This document shows positions 17,956-25,823 of a stretch of DNA of 43,530 nucleotides, in pieces. Position 1 is the first letter of the stretch. Every line of letters starts with the position of its first letter. The position numbers were made by a program, and so were the translations under genes. Below the pieces are notes generated by a model. The model was not told the DNA's origin, did no database searches, and saw only the letters and a program-made list of their open reading frames with translations. Origin of the DNA: a virus; IMG/VR virus record IMGVR_UViG_3300015371_000929, positions 1 through 43,530 of that record; one strand, written 5' to 3'.

Positions 17956-18804
17956 ATGACGACCGAGAGCCAGCTCACCCAGGCGTTCATCCTGTCGGGC
18001 ATCCCCATCGCCCCGTTCCGCGAGCTGATCCACCAGGCCGTCATCAACTCGTGGTCGCACGACGAGCTGATGTTCCACGTCGTCATGTCCCCGGCGTTCG
18101 AGTCCGCGTTCCCCGGCATCAAGCGTGACGACGGGTCGCTCAAGATGGACCCGGCCACGTACCGGGCCACGGTGGACACCTACACGCACACGGCGTACCT
18201 CCTCGGGTACACCCCGTCCGCCGAGATGATCGGGGGCTGGATCGGGAACGACGTGTCCCCCCAGGAGGTCGCCGACCGTTACTCGGCAGCGAACCGGATC
18301 AAGGAGTCCCCGGAGGCGTTCGCGGCGCTGCAGAAGGAGTGGTCCGCTGCGGGGCTTGGGAAGATCAGCGAGGCCCAGGTGGCGAACGCGCTGCTCGGGC
18401 AGGCTCCCAAGGAGTTCTACGACATCTGGGAGCGGGTGAACCTCCGCACGGCTGCGGCCAACGCCGGCACCTACCTCACTCACGCGGAGGCGGCTCGCAT
18501 CCAGGCCGTCAGCCCGGAGACCCTCACCGAGTCGGGGACCCAGGCGACGATGGCCGACCTCGCCAACCAGCTCCGCACCACCATGCCGCTCTCCCGCCTG
18601 TATGCCCAGCACGGTCTGACCCGCTCGGACCTCATCACCCTCGAGTTCGGGGGACCCGGCCAGGCCGACATCAGAATCCGCGCTGAGAAGGCCCTGGCGA
18701 CCGCCAAGGCTCAGAGCGAGCCGAGGGCTACCCCATACGCGGGAGCGCTCACAGGGGCGCCCAGGACGGTCGTGGCGGGCTCTGGGGGGCCGCAGACAGC
18801 GTGA
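17956..18804 (+). CDS. Repeat-containing helical structural protein
   Basis: The 282-aa, mainly helical protein starts one base after the preceding stop. Segments such as FILSGIPIAPFRELIHQAV and AYLLGYTPSAEMIGGWI resemble the repeat units of the upstream protein, so the pair may be divergent paralogues. The C-terminal ~60 residues are low complexity. With the giant gene and its 3' neighbour it forms a three-gene block between portal and capsid. No catalytic motif is visible. Confidence 0.75.
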   Translation: MTTESQLTQAFILSGIPIAPFRELIHQAVINSWSHDELMFHVVMSPAFESAFPGIKRDDGSLKMDPATYRATVDTYTHTAYLLGYTPSAEMIGGWIGNDVSPQEVADRYSAANRIKESPEAFAALQKEWSAAGLGKISEAQVANALLGQAPKEFYDIWERVNLRTAAANAGTYLTHAEAARIQAVSPETLTESGTQATMADLANQLRTTMPLSRLYAQHGLTRSDLITLEFGGPGQADIRIRAEKALATAKAQSEPRATPYAGALTGAPRTVVAGSGGPQTA

Positions 18805-20342
18805 CCGCTGCGCTCGTCCAGCATGTCGACTTCGGCATCCACACCTCCGGCACGGGTGGTGCGGGTGGTGGGGCAGTCAGCTCCACCACGTTCGCCGCGT
18901 CGATCTCCTCCGCGACCGCCGGGAACCTCCTGATCGTCGCCGCCGCCTGCCTGACGCTCTCGGGATCGAGCAACGTCATGTCGATCACCGACAACCTCGG
19001 GGGGACGTGGACGCAAATCGCCCAGATGAACACCGCCTCGCGCAACTCGGGGATGTGGTGGAAGGAGGCAGCCGGTGGGGAAACCACCGTCACCGTCACG
19101 TTGACGGACGCACGTACCTGCGTGTGGGAGGTCCGGGAGTATTCCGGGATCGTCGTGGCGGACCCCATCGACGCATACACCCAATCGCCCCAGGTCGGCT
19201 CGGGCGCGGGCAGCGGCGCCACGGAGCAGCCCACGTATCAGGACGGGGTTCACCTGTACTGGTGCCCGATCCTCGACACCCGGTCCAAGGCGAACATGGA
19301 GGCATCCCTGTCAACGAGCTGGACCCGCGGCGAGATCGCCACGACCGGCTGGATCAGACACGGAGCGGAGGGGTACGCGGGTGTTCCGTCGCGTGACACC
19401 GGGGGCGGCACGCGGACGCAGGACATGCGGAACGGGACGTACACCGGCGACATGCTCTGTGCGTGGATGCTCCACAAGCTCTCGGGCACCGCGAGTAACA
19501 AGGCGCACATCAGTGTCCGGGCCGAAACGAGTGCTGTCTCGAGCGTGTTCTGGATTGCCGTTGTCCTGCGGACGACGAGCACCCCCACCGAAACGGAGAA
19601 CGGGACCGGGACGGGCGCGGCGTCGGTGGTGGGGACGGGGAGCGGCGTGAGCGGGAGCGGCACCACCATCACGCTGAACACTCCCACGCATGTGTCCGGG
19701 GACCTCCTGCTGGCGTTCATCGGTCGCTCCGAGGGGATCACGCTGACGCCTCCCTCCGGGTGGACCCAATGGCCCCCTGAGCTGGGCTACGTGGACATGA
19801 TGGGCGAGGGCGGGGATTGGGCCGGTGGTATGGGCGCCGATCCGAATCAGGTGTCCGTGTGGTTCCGGTGCGCGGACGGTACCGAGGGGGGCTCGTATGC
19901 CTGGACCCTCTCGTCGGGCACCACCTATGCCGGGACCATGATCTGCGTCAGGACCAGCTCCCCGTACACCGGGACGGACTGGCAGCTCCAAGACCCGCTC
20001 GGCCACCTGCACCACTCGGGGATCGTTTCGGGGGGCTTCTGGCAGGTGAGCGGCAGACGTGAGGTCCCGGACGAGGAGGATGTCATCTACATCTTCCTGA
20101 GCCGGCAGCTCAACTCGATCTCCTCGGCGACCGGGTGGACCACGGTGTCGCTGCCGGGAACGGCAAACCACATGGTGTTCTGGCGCTCCGTGGCGCACTC
20201 GGGTCCGTGGGAGTTTCGGGGGGAAACGACCGGGCGTGCCGACCAGGGGGGTCTCTCGCTGTGCATCCTGGGGGTTCCGCCGGGGGCGGATCATTGGGCG
20301 TGGTCCGAGGAATCCGAGGACAGTTGGGACCACTCGGCCTGA
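18801..20342 (+). CDS. Beta-rich fibre/appendage protein with two related domains
   Basis: The 513-aa protein is rich in Thr, Ser, Gly and Trp, typical of beta-sandwich virion proteins. Residues ~25-115 (SATAGNLLIVAAACL, MSITDNLGGTWTQIAQ, TTVTVTLTDA, REYSGI) resemble a domain common in phage tail or fibre proteins and surface proteins. A second version follows a Gly/Ser linker: TPTHVSGDLLLAFIG, PPSGWTQWP, YAWTLSSGTTYAGTMI. Host recognition or capsid decoration is inferred. GTG 18801 overlaps the preceding stop (GTGA). It is the last gene before a 305-bp gap. Confidence 0.75.
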   Translation: MTAALVQHVDFGIHTSGTGGAGGGAVSSTTFAASISSATAGNLLIVAAACLTLSGSSNVMSITDNLGGTWTQIAQMNTASRNSGMWWKEAAGGETTVTVTLTDARTCVWEVREYSGIVVADPIDAYTQSPQVGSGAGSGATEQPTYQDGVHLYWCPILDTRSKANMEASLSTSWTRGEIATTGWIRHGAEGYAGVPSRDTGGGTRTQDMRNGTYTGDMLCAWMLHKLSGTASNKAHISVRAETSAVSSVFWIAVVLRTTSTPTETENGTGTGAASVVGTGSGVSGSGTTITLNTPTHVSGDLLLAFIGRSEGITLTPPSGWTQWPPELGYVDMMGEGGDWAGGMGADPNQVSVWFRCADGTEGGSYAWTLSSGTTYAGTMICVRTSSPYTGTDWQLQDPLGHLHHSGIVSGGFWQVSGRREVPDEEDVIYIFLSRQLNSISSATGWTTVSLPGTANHMVFWRSVAHSGPWEFRGETTGRADQGGLSLCILGVPPGADHWAWSEESEDSWDHSA

Positions 20343-20345
20343 GCC

Positions 20346-20411
20346 GTGGGGTGTGCGATTGGCCTGCTTCTCATGGTGCTTGTCCTGTGGTTCTTCCTCC
20401 ACGGCGCTTGA
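20346..20411 (+). CDS. Candidate 21-aa membrane peptide
   Basis: GTG 20346 opens a 22-codon ORF encoding one hydrophobic helix (IGLLLMVLVLWFFLHG), starting three bases after the preceding stop. There is no clear ribosome site, so it would depend on coupling. It could be a real small membrane protein or chance. Confidence 0.3.
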   Translation: MGCAIGLLLMVLVLWFFLHGA

Positions 20412-20437
20412 CCAGCCGATCGTTGCCGTGAGAACTT
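20408..20437 (+). promoter_or_regulatory. Possible promoter for scaffold and capsid genes
   Basis: TTGACC (20408-20413) and GAACTT (20432-20437) are 18 bp apart. The -35 is good; the -10 keeps only the A at position 2 and the final T, as does GATGCT in the leftward promoter at 36375. Position in the single large gap supports it. Confidence 0.3.
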
Positions 20438-20647
20438 GTCCGCGCCAGCAGCCCAGGGCCGACCGTGCGCGGTGTAAGTCGGGGTCACACCCGACCGGCC
20501 CACTCGGCGGGGATCGCCAGGCCCCCCGCTCGTACAAGCCCTGGACATAGCTCCACTCCCTCCGGGGAACAGCCGGTCCCCGTGAGCGCGAAACCCGGCA
20601 CCCTTCACCGCGCATGTCTGCGCGCCCTCTCGTGAGAGGAGAGATTC

Positions 20648-21181
20648 ATGGCACCTGAGAACGACGACGACCTGGGTGGTCGTGCTTCGGGCAATCTCGA
20701 CGAGGTACGGGCCTGGGGAGAACGCAGGGACAAGGCAGCACGCGAGGCGGCGAACCGTGCGAAGGATGCCGAGGAGCGAGCCGCGAGGTTCCAGGCACAG
20801 GCCGTGCAGGCACAGGCCCGTGCTCTTGGACTGAGCGAGGCGCAGCTCGAGGTCCTCAACACGATGAACCCGAACCTCGAGCCGGAGCAGGTCCAGGCGT
20901 TCGCCCAGGCGTTCAACATCCAGGGGGCACCGGCTTCTGCCACCGAGGGGGAACCGGCGCCACCGGAACCGCAGCCGCAGCAGCAGCAGACCACCACGGC
21001 GGCTCCCATGGCTCCCGTCGTCGCATCGTCCACGGGTGTCCCACCCGCTCCGTACACGACCGCAGCCTTCCTCGAGGCGAACGCCCGAGGGGACACGGCG
21101 GCGCTCGAACGTATGGCGAGCGAGATCGCATCGGGAGCGCGGCCCCTGGTCCTGAACCATCCCGAGGCCCAGGAGCCCTAG
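20648..21181 (+). CDS. Putative scaffolding protein
   Basis: The 177-aa protein lies directly upstream of the capsid gene. It has an acidic start, a charged coiled-coil-like helix over residues ~18-60 (Ala/Arg/Glu/Gln heptads), a Pro/Gln-rich middle (EPQPQQQQ) and a short helical C terminus. This layout is typical of phage scaffolds, which are defined by position and composition rather than sequence. GAGAGGAGAG precedes ATG 20648. Confidence 0.7.
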   Translation: MAPENDDDLGGRASGNLDEVRAWGERRDKAAREAANRAKDAEERAARFQAQAVQAQARALGLSEAQLEVLNTMNPNLEPEQVQAFAQAFNIQGAPASATEGEPAPPEPQPQQQQTTTAAPMAPVVASSTGVPPAPYTTAAFLEANARGDTAALERMASEIASGARPLVLNHPEAQEP

Positions 21182-21200
21182 GCCGGGAAGGAGCTGAGAA

Positions 21201-22052
21201 GTGGCAGCAACAACGACGTCAACCGCGACCGAGCTGATCTACGCCAAGATCCTCTCGGACGTGATGGTCGACGCCATGTATTCGGTGGCGGTCATGGACA
21301 ACCTCGTCCGCCAGGAGTCCCTGGTGGGCAAGCCGTCCAACGCGATGAGCTTCGATGTGTGGCCGTCCCTGACGGCTGCGGCCATCGCGGAAACGGTGGA
21401 CCTCGTGTCGACGGCGGTGGACACGACGAATGTGGACATCTCCGTGACGGAGGCGGCGTCCATCCGTATCGACGTGACCGACCTCCTCATGGAGGCGTCG
21501 ATCATCTCCGACGGGATGCGCTTCGCGGCGCAGGGCGGCAAGGCGGTGGCCGACAAGCGGGACACCGACCTGGCGGCGCTGCTCGCGGGGTTCTCCACGG
21601 TGGCCGGCACGACGAACGTGGCATTGACCGAGGCGAACCTGCTCTCGGCCATGACCTCGCTCACGAACGCCGACGCACCGCGGCCCTACGTGCTGGTGCT
21701 GCACACCAAGCAGCTCGGCGACCTCCGGGTCGCGCTGGCGGCCACGTCGGCTGCGATCTGGTCGACGGTTCCGCCGGACACGTTCGGTCCGAACGGGAAG
21801 GTGGGGTACGAGTTCACGTACTACACCATCCCGATCTACGCCACGACGAACGTGGCGACGGCGAACGCCGCCGTGGACCGGGCCGGTGCGATGTTCGCGC
21901 GGGACGCGCTGGCTCGGGTGGACAAGCGCCCGATCCGGTACGAGCCGCAGCGTGACGCATCGCTCCGTGCCACGGAGCACAACATCACCAGCGTGTACGG
22001 CCAGGGTGAGCTGGTCGACGGCTGGGGTGTCTCGGTCATCACCAAGGCATAG
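21201..22052 (+). CDS. Major capsid protein
   Basis: The 283-aa product has the mixed beta-rich pattern of HK97-fold capsid proteins: a helical start, a strand-rich segment with a DLVSTAVDTTNVDISVTEA stretch, a long helix following VTDLLMEASI, and a C-terminal strand-rich domain (GYEFTYYTIPIYATTNV). It follows the scaffold candidate and has a strong AAGGAG site before GTG 21201. The gene ends in a very stable hairpin, which fits a highly expressed transcript. The shell-protein call rests on context plus general pattern; no catalytic motif is expected. Confidence 0.75.
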   Translation: MAATTTSTATELIYAKILSDVMVDAMYSVAVMDNLVRQESLVGKPSNAMSFDVWPSLTAAAIAETVDLVSTAVDTTNVDISVTEAASIRIDVTDLLMEASIISDGMRFAAQGGKAVADKRDTDLAALLAGFSTVAGTTNVALTEANLLSAMTSLTNADAPRPYVLVLHTKQLGDLRVALAATSAAIWSTVPPDTFGPNGKVGYEFTYYTIPIYATTNVATANAAVDRAGAMFARDALARVDKRPIRYEPQRDASLRATEHNITSVYGQGELVDGWGVSVITKA

Positions 22053-22059
22053 GGGATGA

Positions 22060-22079
22060 GGGGGGGCTTCGGCCCCCCC
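22060..22079 (+). terminator. GC-rich UUCG hairpin after the capsid gene
   Basis: GGGGGGC (22061-22067), loop TTCG, GCCCCCC (22072-22078), extendable by one pair. The stem is perfect and closed by an extra-stable UUCG tetraloop. There is no T-tract, so it may be a high-GC terminator, a partial attenuator or a 3' mRNA stabiliser. Downstream genes probably rely on readthrough. Confidence 0.7.
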
Positions 22080-22099
22080 CTCTCCCGGAAGGAGAAGGC

Positions 22100-22537
22100 A
22101 TGGCCGAACCGAAGGTCGAGGAGCCGCTCACGGAAGCTCCGCTCGTACACCCGGCACTCCGTCCGAGGCCGAAGCCCAAGAAGCTGTCGGACAAGCAGCG
22201 GCGCACCACGGTGCGGACGGTGAAGCTGGTGAACCCGCTCAATGACGTCCCGGTGCTGATCCAGGTCCCCATCGAGCCGTCGTTCAACAACCGGGGATCG
22301 CTCACGGACCCCACCACGCCGCTGCGGCACTACCTCGACAAGGGGTTCGTGTTCCCCCACGAGTACGACCCCGCGAAGTACCCGGACATCTTCTGCGCGG
22401 TGAAGGACTGCTGGGACTCCGCGATGGTCAACGACGACCACGAGAACGGATCCGAGCGGTGTCTCGAGCACGAGCTGCTGTTCCGCCAGGGCGTCGTCCG
22501 GTACCCGACCGCAGCGCGGGAGCCTGCTCGCGTATGA
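22100..22537 (+). CDS. Hypothetical structural-region protein with Cys/His cluster
   Basis: The 145-aa protein has a Pro/Lys-rich N terminus and a C-terminal Cys/His set (CAVKDC near residue 95, then RCLEHE), possibly a zinc site. ATG 22100 has GGAAGGAGAA upstream. Its stop overlaps the next start (ATGA). No family is recognised; position after the capsid suggests a head-completion or accessory role. Confidence 0.7.
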   Translation: MAEPKVEEPLTEAPLVHPALRPRPKPKKLSDKQRRTTVRTVKLVNPLNDVPVLIQVPIEPSFNNRGSLTDPTTPLRHYLDKGFVFPHEYDPAKYPDIFCAVKDCWDSAMVNDDHENGSERCLEHELLFRQGVVRYPTAAREPARV

Positions 22538-22968
22538 GCATCGAGAAGATCACCACCCAGGTCGTGACGGTCCCCGATGGGCAGGACATGGTGTTCCGCA
22601 ACGTCGAGGGCGTTGGTCCCGTGCGGCCTGCGGTGGTGCGCGAGCTGGTCAAGCGCGAGCTGGTCAGCCGGGGAATGATCCCCTCGCGGAGAGAACGCCG
22701 GCGGTTGGAGCGGGTACGCACGGCGCCGCCGATCCCGGCACCGGGGCCGCCCATCCGGCCCCGGCGCATCTCGGAGCGAGAGACGACCGACCGCATGGCG
22801 GCGCTCCTGCTGGACGAGTACGCACGCCACCGTATGTTCCCGGCCAGCACCCTCGGGCAGTACGTCGACGACGACCTCACGGGCGAGCGCCTCGACCGTG
22901 ATGCCGTTCGTGAGGCGGTTGCGAATCTGTGGGTGCAGACCCAGAGGCAGCAGAAGGGAGCGAGATGA
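22534..22968 (+). CDS. Hypothetical protein, Arg/Pro-rich centre
   Basis: The 144-aa protein has an N-terminal beta-rich segment, a basic Pro-rich linker around residues 50-85, and a helical C terminus. It is coupled by ATGA overlaps to both neighbours. Not recognised. ATG 22534 gives the overlap with the preceding gene; the later ATG at 22541 would not. Confidence 0.7.
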   Translation: MSIEKITTQVVTVPDGQDMVFRNVEGVGPVRPAVVRELVKRELVSRGMIPSRRERRRLERVRTAPPIPAPGPPIRPRRISERETTDRMAALLLDEYARHRMFPASTLGQYVDDDLTGERLDRDAVREAVANLWVQTQRQQKGAR

Positions 22969-23729
22969 CGGCGAAGAAGAAGGACGAGGAAGCCCCCGCG
23001 GGCGATGTCCCCTCGACGGACGTGGGCACCATCGAAACGGGCACGGAGTCCGACGAGGTGGTGGTCTCCGAGCGGGATCGCGTCCCGACCGACACGGCGG
23101 TGGACGTGGAGCCGCTTCCCTCGGCCCAGGCCGAGCTCGAGCGGATCAGGGCCGAGGAGGACGAGCAGCGCAAGGCCCAGGAGGAGTCGGCCCAGGCCGA
23201 CAACGAGTTGAAGGCTGCGATCAACGCCGAGAAGGAGGCCCGCGACCAGGAGTTGAAGCTGGGGTTCGGCACCCCGACCGGCACCACGGTCGACGAGCGC
23301 GTCGACGTGGAGCTGGGCAACTGCCTGGCGTGCGGCAAGCCGGTCACGGCAGCGGACGGCTACGTCAAGTACGTCGCCGGCATCACCCACATGCACGAGT
23401 GCTCCGTGGCGTATCAGGACGCGCTGAACGGGATCGCCAAGAGCCGGGACGTGTCCCACGAGCCGAACGAGGTCCGTCACCCGAACCTCGCCGCGCCGCG
23501 CGGGGCCGAGATCACCGACGCCTCTCCGGGCGAGCCGCTCAACGTGGCGCAGGGCACCACGGCGCTGCCCGGTGAGAACGACACGCCCACCACGGGCGTC
23601 GAGGTGACGGTGCCGAAGGTCGGGAAGTTCGACACGCCCATCCGCGATGCGGTGGCGAAGCAGCAGAAGGACACGGAGGAGTTCGCCGCCAAGCAGCAGG
23701 CATCCGGCGAGTACGTGAAGAACCCATAG
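22965..23729 (+). CDS. Acidic coiled-coil protein with CxxC-HxHxxC motif
   Basis: The 254-aa product has an acidic N terminus, a charged helical stretch (about 55-100, EELERIRAEEDEQRKAQEE-like) likely to form a coiled coil, then NCLACGK and THMHEC near 120-145, which resemble a zinc-binding site. The tail is disordered-looking. ATG 22965 overlaps the preceding stop; an in-frame GTG at 22929 would lengthen it, but coupling favours 22965. Not recognised. Confidence 0.7.
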   Translation: MTAKKKDEEAPAGDVPSTDVGTIETGTESDEVVVSERDRVPTDTAVDVEPLPSAQAELERIRAEEDEQRKAQEESAQADNELKAAINAEKEARDQELKLGFGTPTGTTVDERVDVELGNCLACGKPVTAADGYVKYVAGITHMHECSVAYQDALNGIAKSRDVSHEPNEVRHPNLAAPRGAEITDASPGEPLNVAQGTTALPGENDTPTTGVEVTVPKVGKFDTPIRDAVAKQQKDTEEFAAKQQASGEYVKNP

Positions 23730-23757
23730 CCCACAGCAGCAGCAGAAGGGAGGGCGC

Positions 23758-24018
23758 GTGATCGCCGACAAGAACGTCGCCCTGGTGGCATCGGGTGCCT
23801 CTGGGATCACCCTGCTCACCGGGTGGCATATCAAGGCCACGGCTGCGGCTGTGGTGAACATCCGCAAGGACTCGGGAGCGGGGGCGATCATCGTCCCGCT
23901 CAAGCTCCCCATCGACACCTGTACCGGGGAGATCTATCCCCACCCGATGCAGGCGAATGACTGGTACCTCGAGGTGGTGTCGGGCACCGTCGTCGCGTCG
24001 TTCTCAGGGAGGGCGTGA
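23758..24018 (+). CDS. Small beta-rich structural protein
   Basis: An 86-aa, strand-rich protein (LVASGASGITLLTGWHIKAT, NDWYLEVVSGTVVASFSG) with an AGGGAGG site before GTG 23758. It resembles small capsid-decoration or head-tail proteins in composition only. Its stop overlaps the next ATG (TGATG). Confidence 0.65.
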   Translation: MIADKNVALVASGASGITLLTGWHIKATAAAVVNIRKDSGAGAIIVPLKLPIDTCTGEIYPHPMQANDWYLEVVSGTVVASFSGRA

Positions 24019-24962
24019 TGGGGTACTGGGTCGGTGCGGGGGCCAGCTCCGGGGCGGCGGCCGCGATCCTCGGGAACGTGGCCTATGACCCCTCTACGGC
24101 CGAGCAGATCAACGGGACGCCGCTCTCGGTCATGGCCGCCATCTCGACGACGAACCTTCGCATCACGTTCACGGCTCCGTCCTCGGGGAGCGTGCGGGTC
24201 CACATCCGGTGCGTTGTGTCGGGAACGTCCACTCCTCCGTGTCTGCTGCTGGGCGTGATGGAAGGGTCCACGGTCAAGGGCAGGGTGACGCCGTTCGCTA
24301 CTGCGGCGCCGAACCCCAACACGGGCGACTCCTGCGTACAGGATGCCGACTTCGTGGTGACGGGCCTGACGCCCGGCAACTCCTACATCTGGGACGCCGC
24401 GTACAGCGTGGACGTCCTGAACGCCTCCGGTGGGATCAAGCTCGGAGGCCCGGACAACGCGACGGTGACGAACGCCTGGGGTCAGTTCGCCTACGAGATT
24501 TGGGACGCGAACGCCCTGCTGGCCGGGAAGCTCTACGATCCCGCCGCCGCGGTGTCCAAGGCGCTCACGGCGGGGCTCGCCATGACGGCCATCGACACCA
24601 CGAACCTCCGCAACGCGTTCACCGCGCCGTCCTCGGGGCGGGTGCGGTGGCGCCTCGCTCTGGCTGCACACGGGGCTGCCGGTTACTCCGTTCCCCTCCT
24701 GGGGGTGATGAGCGGGGCGAGCGTGGTCGCGCGGGCGGCTCCGCTGCAATCGTTCGCCGGCACCTGGGACACGAACCGGCGGTGGGTGCACATCGGCGAG
24801 GGCGTGATCTCCGGGCTGACACCGGGCAACTCGTACACCTACGACGCGGCCTACGGGGTGGAGACACTCCTCGCGTCGCTCAACTTCAAGTACGGGGGAC
24901 CGGACGACACGACGACGAACAACGCCTTCGGCGGGGCTGCGTTCGAGATTTGGCAGGCGTAG
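24018..24962 (+). CDS. Duplicated-domain beta structural protein
   Basis: The ~314-aa protein consists of two ~140-aa copies of one domain. Both contain AISTTNLR/AIDTTNLR, FTAPSSG.VR, GLTPGNSY, a YDAAY-like strand, a GGPD turn and end in FAYEIW/AAFEIW. Such internal duplication is common in fibre or decoration proteins. ATG 24018 is preferred to GTG 24015 because AGGGAGGG then has a better spacing. Function is unknown beyond a structural role. Confidence 0.75.
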   Translation: MGYWVGAGASSGAAAAILGNVAYDPSTAEQINGTPLSVMAAISTTNLRITFTAPSSGSVRVHIRCVVSGTSTPPCLLLGVMEGSTVKGRVTPFATAAPNPNTGDSCVQDADFVVTGLTPGNSYIWDAAYSVDVLNASGGIKLGGPDNATVTNAWGQFAYEIWDANALLAGKLYDPAAAVSKALTAGLAMTAIDTTNLRNAFTAPSSGRVRWRLALAAHGAAGYSVPLLGVMSGASVVARAAPLQSFAGTWDTNRRWVHIGEGVISGLTPGNSYTYDAAYGVETLLASLNFKYGGPDDTTTNNAFGGAAFEIWQA

Positions 24963-25823
24963 ATGGCGCTCACCGAAGCCGATCTCGTCCGCCTGGTCCG
25001 CATCGAGCTCGAGGAACAGCCGTGGCAGGACTACCTGGGGGCTGTGTTCAACACGGCGGACTCCACGATGACGGTGGTTGACCCGGTGAAGTGGGCGCAG
25101 GGCGACATCGCCGAGCCGGACGACGGCCTCGGAGAGATGGTGCTGGTGAAGGCGGACGGCGTGGCCGCCACCCCGTTGAGCGTTCGCCGGGGGTACAACG
25201 GGACCACCGCCCAGGACCACGCGAACAACACCCCGGTGGTCAAGGGTCGCCGGTGGAGCTACCAGCAGATCGCGTCGGCCATCGCCAAGGAAGTGCCCCG
25301 CATGTGGCCCCATGCGTGGCTCGAGGGAGGTCCCACAACCGTGACGCCGGTGAGTGGCGTGCGCTGGTACGCCCTTCCCGCGACCGCCATGGATCTCATC
25401 GACGTGCTGCAGGTGCGGACTGGGACCTCCCTCGATTACGTCCGGTACGGGGACGGCAAGGCTCCCCCGGTGATCTTCGAGCCTCGGCACCCCACGCTGG
25501 GGTTCCCGGCCATCGGGTTCCCCCAGGGGTTCGTCACGAACGCGAACACCGTGAAGGTGTCCTGGCGGAAGAAGGTGCTTGTGGCAGCCGACGTGGAGGA
25601 CGGCCTCATGGCCGAGGTCGTCGTGTCCGGGGTGTGCTCGCGCCTCATGGCAGCCGAGGAGACGGAGCGCACGGGCGAGCAGACGAACATCGGGAACGAC
25701 GCCGGGCCGGGGACGAGACTGTCCGACGCGAGCTGGTTCGAGAAGCTGCGGGATCAGAAGCTCTTTGAGCTGAACCTACAGATGCTCCGTGACCGGCCCC
25801 CGATGGGACTCTGGCGGGGATGA
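24963..25823 (+). CDS. Head-tail adaptor candidate
   Basis: The 286-aa protein starts right after the preceding stop. It opens with a helix (MALTEADLVRLVRIEL), continues with beta-rich sequence including VRRGYNGTTAQDHANN, a motif style seen in podovirus connector proteins, and ends with a helical, charged C terminus. Gene order (before the probable nozzle/hub) suggests the ring that joins portal to short tail. That is inference; no diagnostic motif is visible. Confidence 0.6.
   Translation: MALTEADLVRLVRIELEEQPWQDYLGAVFNTADSTMTVVDPVKWAQGDIAEPDDGLGEMVLVKADGVAATPLSVRRGYNGTTAQDHANNTPVVKGRRWSYQQIASAIAKEVPRMWPHAWLEGGPTTVTPVSGVRWYALPATAMDLIDVLQVRTGTSLDYVRYGDGKAPPVIFEPRHPTLGFPAIGFPQGFVTNANTVKVSWRKKVLVAADVEDGLMAEVVVSGVCSRLMAAEETERTGEQTNIGNDAGPGTRLSDASWFEKLRDQKLFELNLQMLRDRPPMGLWRG

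Larger units (their letters stand above)
20343..20647. other. 305-bp gap before the scaffold/capsid genes
   Basis: The stretch holds the candidate peptide at 20346-20411, a possible promoter at 20408-20437 and two short hairpins: GTCGGG/CCCGAC (20478-20495) and CGGGGA/TCCCCG (20563-20582). No other gene or tRNA is seen. It is the only long gap in the rightward arm and is a natural place for separate control of capsid expression. Confidence 0.6.
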
